A stretch of 64,000 nt of DNA from Helicobacter sp. (GCF_017502485.1 NZ_JAFVUX010000043.1:52689-116688); one strand, 5' to 3'. Counted from the first letter of the stretch, positions 36,740-47,107 are shown. Translations and numbers: made by a program. Notes: generated from the letters alone by a model not told the origin.

Positions 36740-37435
36740 ATGCCGCCTAGTAAGTCTCGCATAAAGCAAGCCCCAGCCAAGCAAGCCGCGCGCTCCAAAT
36801 TCCCCAAAAGAAGCAAGGCACAAATCGCCACGATTAAAGCGCGCTTTTTGACCCATTATCCACAGGCAAAGACAGAGCTAATCTATCGCGATATTTATGA
36901 GTTACTTGTGTGCGTAATGCTCTCTGCCCAATGCACTGATAAGCGCGTAAATCTTGTAACGCCAGCTTTATTTTTGCGCTATCCTAGCGTGCAAGCATTA
37001 GCACAAGCCAATGTTGAAGAAGTCAAGGAGTTAATTAAAAGCATTTCTTTTTTCAATAACAAAGCCAAGCATTTATGCCAAATGGCAAAACAGGTACTTG
37101 AGCAATTTGGAGGAGAAATTCCAACCACACAAGCAGAGCTAAAGTCATTAGCAGGCGTTGGGCAAAAGACTGCTAATGTTGTGTTACTAGAATACTGCCA
37201 AGCCAATGTTATGGCAGTGGATACCCATGTATTCCGAGTTTCTCATCGCTTAGCCCTAAGCAATGCTAAAACCCCAGAGAAAACCGAGCAGGACCTAGAA
37301 AAAGCGTTTGTAACAGATTTATCTGCACTGCATCAAGCATTTGTGCTTTTTGGACGCTATGTATGCAAGGCATTAAAGCCACAGTGTACGCACTGCTTCG
37401 TGCAGGAGTTTTGCCTAAAGGGCGATAAAGCATAG
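36740..37435 (+). CDS. nth: Endonuclease III (DNA glycosylase/AP lyase)
   Basis: A 231-aa base-excision repair enzyme for oxidised pyrimidines. The helix-hairpin-helix LAGVGQKTANVVL carries catalytic Lys143; catalytic Asp161 is in AVDTHVFRVSHR. The [4Fe-4S] ligands are Cys209, Cys216, Cys219 and Cys225 (CX6CX2CX5C). The first 25 residues are a basic extension. It opens a cluster syntenic with H. pylori HP0585-HP0581 (nth, fliN, fliO, tonB-like, pyrC). Confidence 0.95.
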   Translation: MPPSKSRIKQAPAKQAARSKFPKRSKAQIATIKARFLTHYPQAKTELIYRDIYELLVCVMLSAQCTDKRVNLVTPALFLRYPSVQALAQANVEEVKELIKSISFFNNKAKHLCQMAKQVLEQFGGEIPTTQAELKSLAGVGQKTANVVLLEYCQANVMAVDTHVFRVSHRLALSNAKTPEKTEQDLEKAFVTDLSALHQAFVLFGRYVCKALKPQCTHCFVQEFCLKGDKA

Positions 37436-37457
37436 GTGCAAAGCCGTAAAATTACGC

Positions 37458-37463
37458 TACAAT
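37458..37463 (+). promoter_or_regulatory. -10 box upstream of cheX-fliN
   Basis: TACAAT in ACGCTACAATAC, 32 bases before the cheX ATG at 37495. It may drive the flagellar/chemotaxis run cheX-fliN-fliO-tonB-pyrC. Confidence 0.4.
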
Positions 37464-37494
37464 ACAAAGAAATCAACAAAGGTGAGTTTTGGTT

Positions 37495-37902
37495 ATGGAA
37501 GTGATTAAGGAAAGTTTTTTTGAAGTGATTAAAGGCTCTATTAGTGTGAGGCCAGAGGAGTCGATCATTCCTTTGAAAAAGGGCTATTTAACTTCGATTG
37601 AGATGATTGGTAGAGAGACAAATGTGCTACTTGTGTTTAATAAACCATTTTTGAAAACGATGTGCTTTAATTTTCTTGGTGATAAGAATCCAAGCAATGA
37701 CGCGCTAGAAGATATGGCGCGAGAGCTAGCAAATCTCACCGTGGGGCACGCTAAGGTCATCGCTCAAGAGCGTAAGATCAATTTCAATATCTCTACACCA
37801 GAGTTTTTAGGAGTCCGCGTGATAAAAGACTATGACCAAGGAGCCCACTTTCGTCTAAAAGGCTCTGGGCATTGCAGTATTTTTCTACGAAGTAGTAGAT
37901 AG
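37495..37902 (+). CDS. cheX: CheX-like chemotaxis phosphatase
   Basis: A 135-aa cytoplasmic protein of the CheC/CheX fold. The segment SNDALEDMARELANLTVGHAKV contains the E(X)3N phosphatase motif (E..REL.N) used to dephosphorylate CheY. ATG 37495 is preferred to TTG 37489 because GGTGAG then sits about eight bases upstream. It lies directly before fliN; H. pylori has no gene at this spot in the same cluster as far as I recall. Confidence 0.75.
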   Translation: MEVIKESFFEVIKGSISVRPEESIIPLKKGYLTSIEMIGRETNVLLVFNKPFLKTMCFNFLGDKNPSNDALEDMARELANLTVGHAKVIAQERKINFNISTPEFLGVRVIKDYDQGAHFRLKGSGHCSIFLRSSR

Positions 37903-37910
37903 GGGATTTT

Positions 37911-38276
37911 ATGGCGGATAAACCAAGCTCCATACTCGATAAGCAAAAAGCACATACACAAGAAGAGATCGAGCTTGCATCTTATCTTGAAGATATGATG
38001 GAGAATTATGGTGGCTTGCTTGATATGGGTGTGGTCTTTACAGCGGAACTAGGTTCTTCTAAAATCCCTTTAGCAGAGATTTTGAAGTTTGAGAAAGGCT
38101 CGATTATCGACTTGCAAAAGCCAGCTGGAGAGAGCATTGATGTCTTTGTCAATGGCAGGATTATCGGCAAAGGCGAAGTGATGGTCTATGAGCGATCGCT
38201 TGCTATTCGCTTAAATGAGATTTTAGATTCTAATGCGATTGTGTATTACATCGCGCGTACCAACCCCTATGACTAG
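37911..38276 (+). CDS. fliN: Flagellar motor switch protein FliN
   Basis: A 121-aa C-ring protein. The SpoA domain is obvious: LDMGVVFTAELGSSKIPLAEILKFEKGSIIDLQKPAGESIDVFVNGRIIGKGEVMVYERSLAIRLNEI (split here only for description). A good ribosome site (AGGGGATTTT) precedes ATG 37911. Works with FliM/FliG to switch rotation and with the neighbouring CheX through CheY-P control. Confidence 0.95.
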   Translation: MADKPSSILDKQKAHTQEEIELASYLEDMMENYGGLLDMGVVFTAELGSSKIPLAEILKFEKGSIIDLQKPAGESIDVFVNGRIIGKGEVMVYERSLAIRLNEILDSNAIVYYIARTNPYD

Positions 38277-38285
38277 CCTATATCA

Positions 38286-39167
38286 ATGAAAAAGCCAAGT
38301 GTCCAATACGCATTTGCTATGCTTGTAGTAGTTGTGCATATTTGTAGTGCCGCTACACTGAAGCAGATCCAAGCCTACCCCGAGCAAGATAAGCTTGATG
38401 TGTTGTTGTTGCTAGATTCTGCTTTTAGTGGCGAGGTGGGGACAGCAAGCGTGCCGGGGGATAAAATAGCGCAAAAGATGACAATGATTTCACAGGTTAC
38501 AAGTGCTAGAAAGTGGAGCGAGAGTTTTCAAATTTCACCGATTAAAAAGCTAGAAATTATCCCAAATGGTGGGAATCTCTACCTAAGTGTAGAATCACGC
38601 AAACGCTACTATGTCAAGCCAAGTATTTCAAAGGATAAAAATACCTTGCGCCTAAGCTTTTTCCCAGCGGATTCTGGGATTGTGGATTCTCTACTACAAA
38701 CTCCCACTATGCTAAAGCCAGCGTCTATGGCTGAAGTGTTTCAAAAGGACCAAAGCATACCTGAAGAATCTAGCTTAAAGGAGTCTCCAATCGTCGCATT
38801 TAGCGATAATCTAAAGTCGCATGACATAGATATGGGCAAGTATTGGTATATCATTGCAGGGCTTGTTGGTACCCTTATGATTTTGCTCTATGTGCGTAAG
38901 CAGGTGCGCAAATCATCTGGGCTTAATGACTCGCTTAAGATTGTCTCCCAAAGTCAAATCGACCCTAAAAATAAAGTCATCATTATTGAGACAAAAGAGT
39001 ATTTTTATATGGTGCTTTTAGGAGAGAATGACAACTTGCTACTTGACAAAATCCCGCGACAAGATATGGACAATCTCCAAGATCAGTCAAGATTTCAGCT
39101 CCAAAAAATCGGCGATGACAAAGCATTTGATGAGAAGTTTTGGAATACACTCAAAAATGCGAAATGA
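38286..39167 (+). CDS. fliO: FliO-like flagellar export component
   Basis: A 293-aa membrane protein with a signal or anchor at the N-terminus (residues 1-22), a periplasmic domain of about 170 residues, one membrane helix (YWYIIAGLVGTLMILLYV, about 196-213), and a cytoplasmic part (VSQSQIDPKNKVIIIETKE YFYMVLLGENDNLLLDKI) like FliO. The position after fliN matches H. pylori HP0583 and Campylobacter Cj0352, both regarded as FliO. The stop overlaps the next start (ATGA). Confidence 0.7.
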   Translation: MKKPSVQYAFAMLVVVVHICSAATLKQIQAYPEQDKLDVLLLLDSAFSGEVGTASVPGDKIAQKMTMISQVTSARKWSESFQISPIKKLEIIPNGGNLYLSVESRKRYYVKPSISKDKNTLRLSFFPADSGIVDSLLQTPTMLKPASMAEVFQKDQSIPEESSLKESPIVAFSDNLKSHDIDMGKYWYIIAGLVGTLMILLYVRKQVRKSSGLNDSLKIVSQSQIDPKNKVIIIETKEYFYMVLLGENDNLLLDKIPRQDMDNLQDQSRFQLQKIGDDKAFDEKFWNTLKNAK

Positions 39168-39991
39168 TGAATCTTCCCCCTGCTTATAAATCGCTCATCT
39201 CGCTTGATAAGCAGGCTAATACGCGTTTTTATATAAGCTTGCTTATCGCATTAAGCGTGCATTTGTTTGTGTTTTTTATCGGCTGGTGGCTCTATATACA
39301 CTTTTTCAAAACTCCAAAGCTTCACAAAATCAACACAGAAAATCTACTTATCCTAAAGCGTGGCAGCAGTCTTGATAAAAGCGCGAACACACCGGGCGCA
39401 CCTTCTCCTACCACAGCGAGCAAAAATACCAACCTCAGCATACCAAGAGAGTTAAACCCGCTGCAAACTCCGCAAAGTAGCTCTCCGCAAAGCCCCAAAG
39501 ATATTTCTAAAGCAAAGCCTCTAGATTCTAGCGTGCCTTTGCCCAAAGCAGTGTATGATCCTAGAAACTTGCAGCTTTTCTCCCCAGCTACACAGGATGA
39601 GCAAGGTGGGCAAGCTTTAGGGCAAGATAAGGGGCTTGATCGTCAAACAAGACGCGATATTGATAAGCTTTATGGTGATGAGTGGGGGGATTTGGGTAGT
39701 GCGGAGAGAGATTTTATCACTAGTAATTTGCGCGAAATTGCTAGAATCACGCAACGCTATCTCACTTACCCAAATACTGCGGCGTATTTGAATCAATCAG
39801 GCGAGAATGCGATAGAGTTTTATCTTCTGCCAAATGGTGATATTCAAGGACTAAAGCTACTTCTTAGCTCTGGCTTTGTGCTCTTAGATAAAAATTCACA
39901 AAAGACCATAGAAATCGCTTATAAGGACTACCCGCATCCCAAGCAGCGCACACTAATCCGCTTTCATATCACTTACACCATTTATCGTTAA
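39164..39991 (+). CDS. TonB-like protein
   Basis: A 275-aa inner-membrane-anchored protein. One helix (about 30-50, LLIALSVHLFVFFIGWWLY) with the SLLxxLxxH-type His is followed by a Pro/Ser/Lys-rich spacer and a C-terminal TonB domain (ITQRYLTYPNTAAYLNQSGENAIEFYLLPNG...LRFHITYTIYR-like end). It energises outer-membrane transport. ATG 39164 is chosen because it overlaps the fliO stop as ATGA; ATG 39167 is equally possible. It corresponds by position to H. pylori HP0582. Confidence 0.8.
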   Translation: MMNLPPAYKSLISLDKQANTRFYISLLIALSVHLFVFFIGWWLYIHFFKTPKLHKINTENLLILKRGSSLDKSANTPGAPSPTTASKNTNLSIPRELNPLQTPQSSSPQSPKDISKAKPLDSSVPLPKAVYDPRNLQLFSPATQDEQGGQALGQDKGLDRQTRRDIDKLYGDEWGDLGSAERDFITSNLREIARITQRYLTYPNTAAYLNQSGENAIEFYLLPNGDIQGLKLLLSSGFVLLDKNSQKTIEIAYKDYPHPKQRTLIRFHITYTIYR

Positions 39992-40001
39992 GGAGCTAGC
40001 T

Positions 40002-41072
40002 ATGCAAATCACACTAAAAAACCCCCTTGACATGCACTTGCATTTACGCGATGGAGTGATGCTTGATGTTGTTGCACCCTTTAGTGCGAAAAGCTTTGTA
40101 GCAGCAGTGATAATGCCAAATCTAACGCCCCCCATAGACTCCCTAGAATCCGCTAAAGCCTATAAGCGAGCGATTGTAGATTCTATCCGTAGCTATGCCA
40201 AAGCACATAAACAGCCATTAGAATCCCTAGTCTTTGAGCCATTATGCGCGCTCTATATTACAGACTCCCTAACGCCAAAAGTCCTAGAATCCTGCGCAAA
40301 TAGTGGCTTTAAACTCCTAAAACTCTATCCCAAAGGCACTACTACAAATAGCGATAGTGGCATAGCGCAAATTATGGATAGCAAAATGCGCGCACTTTTT
40401 AGCGTAGCGCAAGATCGAGGTATGATCCTTTGTATCCACGGGGAGAGTGGAGGCTTTGTGCTGGAGCGAGAGATGGAGTTTGGAGTGGTGCTTAGAGAGC
40501 TAGCCACAAGTTTCCCTAGGCTAAAAATCATCATCGAACATTTAAGCGATCATCGCACAATTCCACTTTTGGAGGAGTATAGTAATCTCTATGCGACTTT
40601 GACTTTGCATCACATCACTCTAGATCTTAGTGATGTTGCAGGAGGAATGCTCTGCCATCATCACTTCTGTAAGCCTGTGCTAAAAACACCCAAAGACAAG
40701 CAGGCGTTGTTAGAGCTTGCCTTAAATGCACATAAAAAGGTCAGCTTTGGCTCAGACTCTGCACCCCATAGCCTAGAATCTAAACAAAAAGGCGCAGCAG
40801 GGATTTTTAGCGCACCAGCTCTTTTGCCTCAGCTAGCAGAGTTATTTGATAAGCATAATGCCCTGCATAATCTCCAAGCCTTTGTTAGTGATAATGCGAT
40901 GAGAATCTATGAGCTTACTTACTGGGTGGAGGCGGCAAAATCGTGGGAGAAGAGTCCAAAGCTCATCACTCTAGAGAAGTCTCCTTCTCAAATCCCAGAA
41001 TCTATCTCCTGTTTAGATTCTAGCCTAACGCCTTTGCGCGCGGGAGAGATGATTGCTTGGAGAGAAGTGTGA
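40002..41072 (+). CDS. pyrC: Dihydroorotase
   Basis: A 356-aa pyrimidine-pathway enzyme of the E. coli PyrC type. The N-terminal metal motif DMHLHLRDG, the carbamylated-Lys region LLKLYPKGTTTNSDSG, and later metal-binding IIEHLSDH and FGSDSAPH are all visible. AAGGAG precedes ATG 40002, ten bases after the TonB-like gene. Synteny with H. pylori HP0581 confirms the call. Confidence 0.96.
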   Translation: MQITLKNPLDMHLHLRDGVMLDVVAPFSAKSFVAAVIMPNLTPPIDSLESAKAYKRAIVDSIRSYAKAHKQPLESLVFEPLCALYITDSLTPKVLESCANSGFKLLKLYPKGTTTNSDSGIAQIMDSKMRALFSVAQDRGMILCIHGESGGFVLEREMEFGVVLRELATSFPRLKIIIEHLSDHRTIPLLEEYSNLYATLTLHHITLDLSDVAGGMLCHHHFCKPVLKTPKDKQALLELALNAHKKVSFGSDSAPHSLESKQKGAAGIFSAPALLPQLAELFDKHNALHNLQAFVSDNAMRIYELTYWVEAAKSWEKSPKLITLEKSPSQIPESISCLDSSLTPLRAGEMIAWREV

Positions 41073-42385
41073 GTGGCTCTAAAAAGTCTATTCGCATAGG
41101 GATTGTGCGGCTTTCATCATTTGGCGATGTTGTGGTGTCTGCTAGCTTGCTTATGGATTTTTATCACGCATTGCAGCAGCATTATGATGAGGTTTGCATC
41201 GAGTGGTTTGTAGATACGCGCTTCGCAGGACTGCTAGAGCATCACTATGCCATTACTACCTTGCACGCCCTACCTATCAAGCGCCTTAAATCACTCCGCG
41301 CTATTAAGGAGCTTTGGTGTTTCTTGCGCGCTTTAGGGGGCTTTGATATAGTGCTTGATTTGCAAGGGTTAATCAAGTCTGCCCTTGTGGGGTGCGCGTT
41401 AGATTCTAGAAGGTTTGTGGGCTTTAGCTTTGACTCGGCACGCGAGAGGGTGGCAAGTGTGTTTTATAGTGAGCGCGTGAAAATCGCGTATGATAGTAAT
41501 ATATTAGCCCGTAATGTCGCAATTTACCAACAAGCTCTTAGGGGTTCAGCTTTTGGGCTAGAGTCTGGGACTTCTTCACCGCGCTGTGTCAATAGACTTC
41601 AAGTTTTATTGTCCTTGTGTGGTTTGAAAAACTCCAATTCTAGCTTAAAAATCTTAGAATCCCAAAATAGCTTTGATAGGCAGCCACAATTCCTAGAATC
41701 CACTTTTGAAACTTGCGAACAAAAATCACAACGAGCGGATTTTGGTAAAAATGCAGCCCGCAGTCTACAGCAAGATACAAGTTTGCAGCTAGTTTGCAAA
41801 AAGCCAATGTCAAAAGCACAAAGTGGCTTTGGTTGGGATACCAAGCAAGCTCTATTCCTACTAGATTCTAGTACGCAACAAGTAGTACTAGATTCTAGTG
41901 CCTATCGCGTGCTATTTGTCCTAGAAGCCTCTATCCCTCAAAAGACCTACCCTATAGGACAGTATGCAAAACTTGCTCTTTTAATGCAGCAAGCAAGCAA
42001 GCAAGCAATCACATTTTGTCTCATTTATCACGAGCATAAAGATCAAGCCCTATGTCTACGCGCTATGCTAGAGGCAAGCGGACTTGGCGTATGTGTTTTC
42101 CCACCACTTGACTTTAATGCCCTAAAGTATATCTTAAGCCAAATGCACTGCGTAATTGGTGGTGATACAGGGCTTACACACTTGGCGTGGGCTCTTAAAA
42201 GCGCGCAAGTTATCACTCTGCTTGGTAATCTACAAACAAGTAGGGGTAAAAATATGCGCGACACAAAGCTTTCTCGCGTGCTTTTGGGCAATCCTTATGT
42301 GCTAAGTCAAAGTGGAAGCTTTGAGATCGCTTCTATCCCGCCAGAATCTATCTGCCGCACTTGGCTAGATTCTAGGGCTATGTAG
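41069..42385 (+). CDS. waaC: Lipopolysaccharide heptosyltransferase I (enlarged)
   Basis: A 438-aa GT9 enzyme adding the first heptose to Kdo of the LPS core. The N-terminus IRIGIVRLSSFGDVVVSASLLMDF and the C-terminal VIGGDTGLTHLAWALKSAQVITLLG are diagnostic. It is roughly 100 residues longer than usual. The excess (about residues 155-290) is Ser/Gln-rich, without recognisable fold, and contains several copies of the GANTC element coding LDSS or LES. GTG 41069 overlaps the pyrC stop (GTGTGA); TTG 41057 is an alternative start. Confidence 0.85.
   Translation: MSGSKKSIRIGIVRLSSFGDVVVSASLLMDFYHALQQHYDEVCIEWFVDTRFAGLLEHHYAITTLHALPIKRLKSLRAIKELWCFLRALGGFDIVLDLQGLIKSALVGCALDSRRFVGFSFDSARERVASVFYSERVKIAYDSNILARNVAIYQQALRGSAFGLESGTSSPRCVNRLQVLLSLCGLKNSNSSLKILESQNSFDRQPQFLESTFETCEQKSQRADFGKNAARSLQQDTSLQLVCKKPMSKAQSGFGWDTKQALFLLDSSTQQVVLDSSAYRVLFVLEASIPQKTYPIGQYAKLALLMQQASKQAITFCLIYHEHKDQALCLRAMLEASGLGVCVFPPLDFNALKYILSQMHCVIGGDTGLTHLAWALKSAQVITLLGNLQTSRGKNMRDTKLSRVLLGNPYVLSQSGSFEIASIPPESICRTWLDSRAM
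41859..41899. repeat. Direct repeat of the full CTAGATTCTAG element inside waaC
   Basis: TACTAGATTCTAGT occurs at 41859-41872 and again at 41886-41899, 27 bases apart and in the same frame, each coding LLDSS or VLDSS. Confidence 0.7.
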
Positions 42386-42417
42386 GCGTAGGTTAATGAG
42401 CATTTAATCTGTAGCTC

Positions 42418-42423
42418 TATAAT
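42418..42423 (+). promoter_or_regulatory. -10 box of htrA
   Basis: TATAAT in TAGCTCTATAATCG, 39 bases before ATG 42462; AAGGAG lies at about 42450. Confidence 0.5.
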
Positions 42424-42461
42424 CGTACCTAAATTTGATCTACAACTTTTAAGGAGTTTTT

Positions 42462-43880
42462 ATGCGATTGTTTTTCTATGTGCTGGCGCCTTTGCTAGTT
42501 TCTATGTGTTATGCTTATGAAATCAAGCAAGTTCCAGCGATTTCTAAGCGGATCAATCCTGTTGGTGAGCCAAACTCTGTGTATTCCTATCACGATACAA
42601 TCGCTACTGCCACACAAGCAGTAGTCAATATCTCCACGCAGAAAAAAATCGCCACAAATCTTAATCCAATGTTTAGCGATCCGTTTTTCCAGCAGTTTTT
42701 TGGCGATATGTATAGCCAAATCCCTAAAGATCGAGTCGAACGATCGCTTGGAAGTGGGGTTATCATCTCTTCTGATGGCTATATCATCACCAATGATCAT
42801 GTCATTGATGGCGCGGATAAAATCATTGTAACAATTCCCAATGATCCTAATGAATACATTGCCACACTTGTAGGCAGCGATAAAGAAGGCGATATTGCTG
42901 TAATCCGCATTAGTAAAAATAATTTGCCTTTTATCAAGTTTGGTGATAGCCAAGATGTCAAAATCGGGGATATTGTCTTTGCCATTGGAAATCCATTTGG
43001 CGTGGGGGAGAGCGTTACACAAGGGATTGTTTCTGCGACTAATAAAAATATCCAAGTCAATACTTATGAAAACTTTATCCAAACAGATGCTTCTATTAAC
43101 CCGGGGAATTCTGGAGGCGCACTCGTAGATTCTAGGGGTGCGCTTATTGGGATGAATACGGCTATTCTCTCGCGCTCTGGTGGAAACCATGGTATAGGCT
43201 TTGCGATCCCAGCAAATATGGTGCGCGAAGTGGCAGACTCACTTGTTAAAAGTGGGAAAATCGCGCGTGGGTATTTAGGGGTAGGCACGCAAGATATAAG
43301 CCAAGATTTGCGCAATAATTATGGCGAGCAAAAGGGTGCAGTGGTTATTAGTATCGATCCAAAATCACCGGCTAAAAATGCAGGGCTACTTGTGTGGGAT
43401 TTGATTACTGCTGTTGATGGTAAGCCTGTTAAAAATGCTGCTGATTTGCGTAACCGCATAGGCTCTATCAAGCCCAATCAAAAAATCACCCTAACAATCT
43501 TGCGCGATGGCAAAATGCAAAATATCAGCATAACGCTAGCAGAGCGCAAAGATGCCAGGGCTATGCAAGATGAGAAACTGCCAGAGAGTGCCACAGAATC
43601 TAGTGCGCTCAAAGGTATGCGCATAGAGCCACTCACTCCACAAATCCGCCAGCGATATAACATACCAAATGATATACAAGGTGTGGTTGTTACTAATATT
43701 ATAGAAAATTCCAAAGCTCAAGAAGCAGGCTTCGCACAAGGCGATATTATTGCTCAAGTAGAAGAAATCGCCATTAAAGATACAAGTGACTTCGCCCGCG
43801 CGCTTAATAAATACAAAGACAAAAACAAGCGATTTTTGGTGTATTCCAGCCGAGGCATTAAAACAATCGTAGCCAAATAG
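42462..43880 (+). CDS. htrA: Periplasmic serine protease/chaperone HtrA (DegP/Do)
   Basis: A 472-aa trypsin-like protease with a signal peptide (cleavage near CYA-YE). Catalytic residues are His113 (ITNDHVID), Asp144 (KEGDIAVIRI) and Ser217 (INPGNSGGAL). Two PDZ domains follow (GYLGVGTQDI... and the second ending near KRFLVYSSRG). In Helicobacter and Campylobacter HtrA is secreted and cleaves E-cadherin; it also protects against envelope stress. A hairpin follows the stop. Confidence 0.96.
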   Translation: MRLFFYVLAPLLVSMCYAYEIKQVPAISKRINPVGEPNSVYSYHDTIATATQAVVNISTQKKIATNLNPMFSDPFFQQFFGDMYSQIPKDRVERSLGSGVIISSDGYIITNDHVIDGADKIIVTIPNDPNEYIATLVGSDKEGDIAVIRISKNNLPFIKFGDSQDVKIGDIVFAIGNPFGVGESVTQGIVSATNKNIQVNTYENFIQTDASINPGNSGGALVDSRGALIGMNTAILSRSGGNHGIGFAIPANMVREVADSLVKSGKIARGYLGVGTQDISQDLRNNYGEQKGAVVISIDPKSPAKNAGLLVWDLITAVDGKPVKNAADLRNRIGSIKPNQKITLTILRDGKMQNISITLAERKDARAMQDEKLPESATESSALKGMRIEPLTPQIRQRYNIPNDIQGVVVTNIIENSKAQEAGFAQGDIIAQVEEIAIKDTSDFARALNKYKDKNKRFLVYSSRGIKTIVAK

Positions 43881-43889
43881 CTTAAATCT

Positions 43890-43909
43890 AGCACTTTATG
43901 CCAAGTGCT
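43890..43909 (+). terminator. Hairpin after htrA
   Basis: AGCACTT (43890-43896) pairs with AAGTGCT (43903-43909) around a six-base loop, ten bases past the stop. Only a short T stretch follows, so it is a moderate terminator candidate. Confidence 0.45.
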
Positions 43910-44020
43910 TTGTGGTGCTCGTGTTTATAGATTCTAGCGACTAGATTTATTGTGCTAGTTGCGCAGTGGCTATGCTTTCGCGCACAAATTTTTTGCATAT
44001 CGATGTGGTTTTGCTGCAAA

Positions 44021-44246
44021 TTATGTATCAATGGGCAATTTGTTTTTTTTGATTTCTATCGTGCTACTTAGTGAAAAATACTTAATAATCTCAGTATTAT
44101 CGCTGGTGTCTTGCACGCAGTGGCTTTGCCATCGGTATATAAATATAATTGGGGTATTAGAAGGAAATGGATGTTTGTGGTTGAAGTCAATTGCAGTTGT
44201 AGCCACCATCATAAATTGGGGTTTGCAAGGTGATGTCATAGCGAGA
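44021..44246 (-). pseudogene. Decayed coding remnant (unknown protein), 3' part of a ruined locus
   Basis: Two minus-strand frames connect naturally: 44246-44187 reads SRYDITLQTPIYDGGYNCN and stops, and the next frame continues from about 44188 as DFNHKHPFPSNTPIIFIYRW...DNTEIIKYFSLSSTIEIKKNKLPIDT to a TAA at 44021. Neither has a ribosome site. The plus-strand frame 43959-44264 across the same bases starts at TTG without a ribosome site and is probably a shadow. No family recognised. Confidence 0.4.
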
Positions 44247-44298
44247 TTAAAAGCTCTTTATTGATACTTTTCACTGGTTTTTCATAGAAGTGCCCATA

Positions 44299-45210
44299 TT
44301 AAGGATTTTGTGCAAGGCTAGAATCTATTCTTGTGTATGTTTGGTTGTGATAGCGCATTTGCCAGACTCGAGATAGGAGGGACTCTAGCGCATTTTGTGG
44401 GACTGTGGACTTAGTCTGTGCTATTATGAGATATGGCACTTGGTAGCGATATGAAGCAATGTTGTATGGTGTTGTTTTAGCATAGCTTGTGTGATTTGTG
44501 TAAGGGTGGTGCTTGCTTGCATACAGGACTTTGACTCTGAGATACGCAGGCGTTAGATACTCATATATTGAGATACTTATGAGCTTTTGGATATGGAGAT
44601 CGGAGGAGCAGATGCTATTAAGGCGTATGCTACGAGTATTGGCAGAATCCACTATATAGGTGTGCAAGCGTGTGCTAAACGATGAGATTTTGTGTAAGTT
44701 TATGGGTATCGTGGCATTGATAATGTCGCCAATGTCCTTTTGTGGCAAGAGACTTGCTAGATTCTGGGTGATGAGTTTAGGGCTTGTTAGCTTGCCTTGT
44801 TCAATCACAGCATTAAAGAGCTTTTGACAATCAAGTTATACCACTAGCCCATGCTATCTTGATTTGTCTCTAGCCGTGTTGTGTAAGGTGCGAAGCGGTT
44901 GCCATTAGCAAAAAATGTCATACATAAGATATGAGAATCTTGATATTTGGGATAAAGTTTAGTGTGGTAGGGTTTAGTCCCCTTTTGAGGGGTTTGCATA
45001 TCTTTTGGTGCGATTTCATAAGCAATGTAGGTTATCTAGTAAGAGGGTTAGCTCTGCGAGTTTGTTTGTTACTCGTGTGCTGGATTTCTTCTAGGGCTTT
45101 TTGTCCTTTTGTGGGTTGTGGTATTTTTTGTGCGTAATATCGTAGCCTAATAGCACTCGTTCAAACAGCGCGCTGGCATTGCCTGTGCGCTGCGATAGAA
45201 AGTCTGCGCT
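44299..45210 (-). pseudogene. Multiply frameshifted gene remnant (unknown protein)
   Basis: Consecutive minus-strand fragments in different frames each read like real protein. 45210-45094 begins SADFLSQRTGNASALFERVL. The next frame gives KALEEIQHTSNKQTRRANP. 45035-44847 begins ITYIAYEIAPKDMQ and includes MTFFANGNRFAPYTTRLE. 44835-44302 reads LDCQKLFNAVIEQGKLTSPK to the end IDSSLAQNP. Stops or frame changes separate each piece, and only the last is long (169 codons from GTG 44808). I cannot name the family. The region is bounded by htrA and gdhA. Confidence 0.5.
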
Positions 45211-45219
45211 TCATAGAAT

Positions 45220-46617
<1,398 letters not shown>

Positions 46618-46660
46618 CTACTTCCTAGCTTTTATAACGCTAAAATCTATCAGGATATTC

Positions 46661-47107
46661 TTAAGAGTTAGGCAGTAGAGTGGTAAGTATATTAGCAAAG
46701 CTTTGTGGGATTTGTGCTGGTTGTTGCGTGGCGACATTGACATAGCCCATACGCACAAGCGCATCAAATATGCAGTGCTTTTCTTGTAACATATCTCGCG
46801 CGGGTTGCTGTGGAAGTGGGTTTATGGGCTGCTGGGTGGGAAGGATATAAATCCTTTGGCGTAGGAGAATCTGCACGCGCCCAAGCTTTTGAGCCTGTGT
46901 ATGCACCCATAGCACATCTCCAAGCCTAGCAAAGCCCAAGAACTTCGCATCTATCGCGCTAACAACAAAGCCACAAGTATCCAATGACGGCAGAGTATTA
47001 TGTGAGAAAAATAGCTCGCTACGTGCCCGCTCGCAGTATTTAATGTAATTTGTATGATAGACAATCCCCCCACAATCAGTGTCTTCATAATAGATGCGCA
47101 CTTGCAT
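46661..47107 (-). CDS. ybgC: YbgC/FadM-type acyl-CoA thioesterase
   Basis: A 148-aa hotdog-fold thioesterase. The signature VRIYYEDTDCGGIVYHTNYIKYCERARSE has the catalytic Asp and His of the YbgC family; the H. pylori orthologue (HP0496) is structurally known and hydrolyses long-chain acyl-CoA. The C-terminal third contains a Gln/Pro stretch (LPTQQPINPLPQQPARD) not typical of the family. It is followed on the other side by gdhA on the same strand. Confidence 0.88.
   Translation of the reverse strand: MQVRIYYEDTDCGGIVYHTNYIKYCERARSELFFSHNTLPSLDTCGFVVSAIDAKFLGFARLGDVLWVHTQAQKLGRVQILLRQRIYILPTQQPINPLPQQPARDMLQEKHCIFDALVRMGYVNVATQQPAQIPQSFANILTTLLPNS

Noticed and set aside
42495..43190. 231-codon open frame opposite htrA
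   Set aside because: Fully antisense to a conserved protease; rich in Arg/Ile/Asp as expected for a mirrored frame.
43959..44264. 101-codon plus-strand frame with hydrophobic segments
   Set aside because: TTG start without ribosome site, and the minus strand of the same bases carries a better coding remnant.
44931..45137. 68-codon plus-strand frame between htrA and gdhA
   Set aside because: Lies opposite more natural minus-strand fragments of the decayed locus; no ribosome site.
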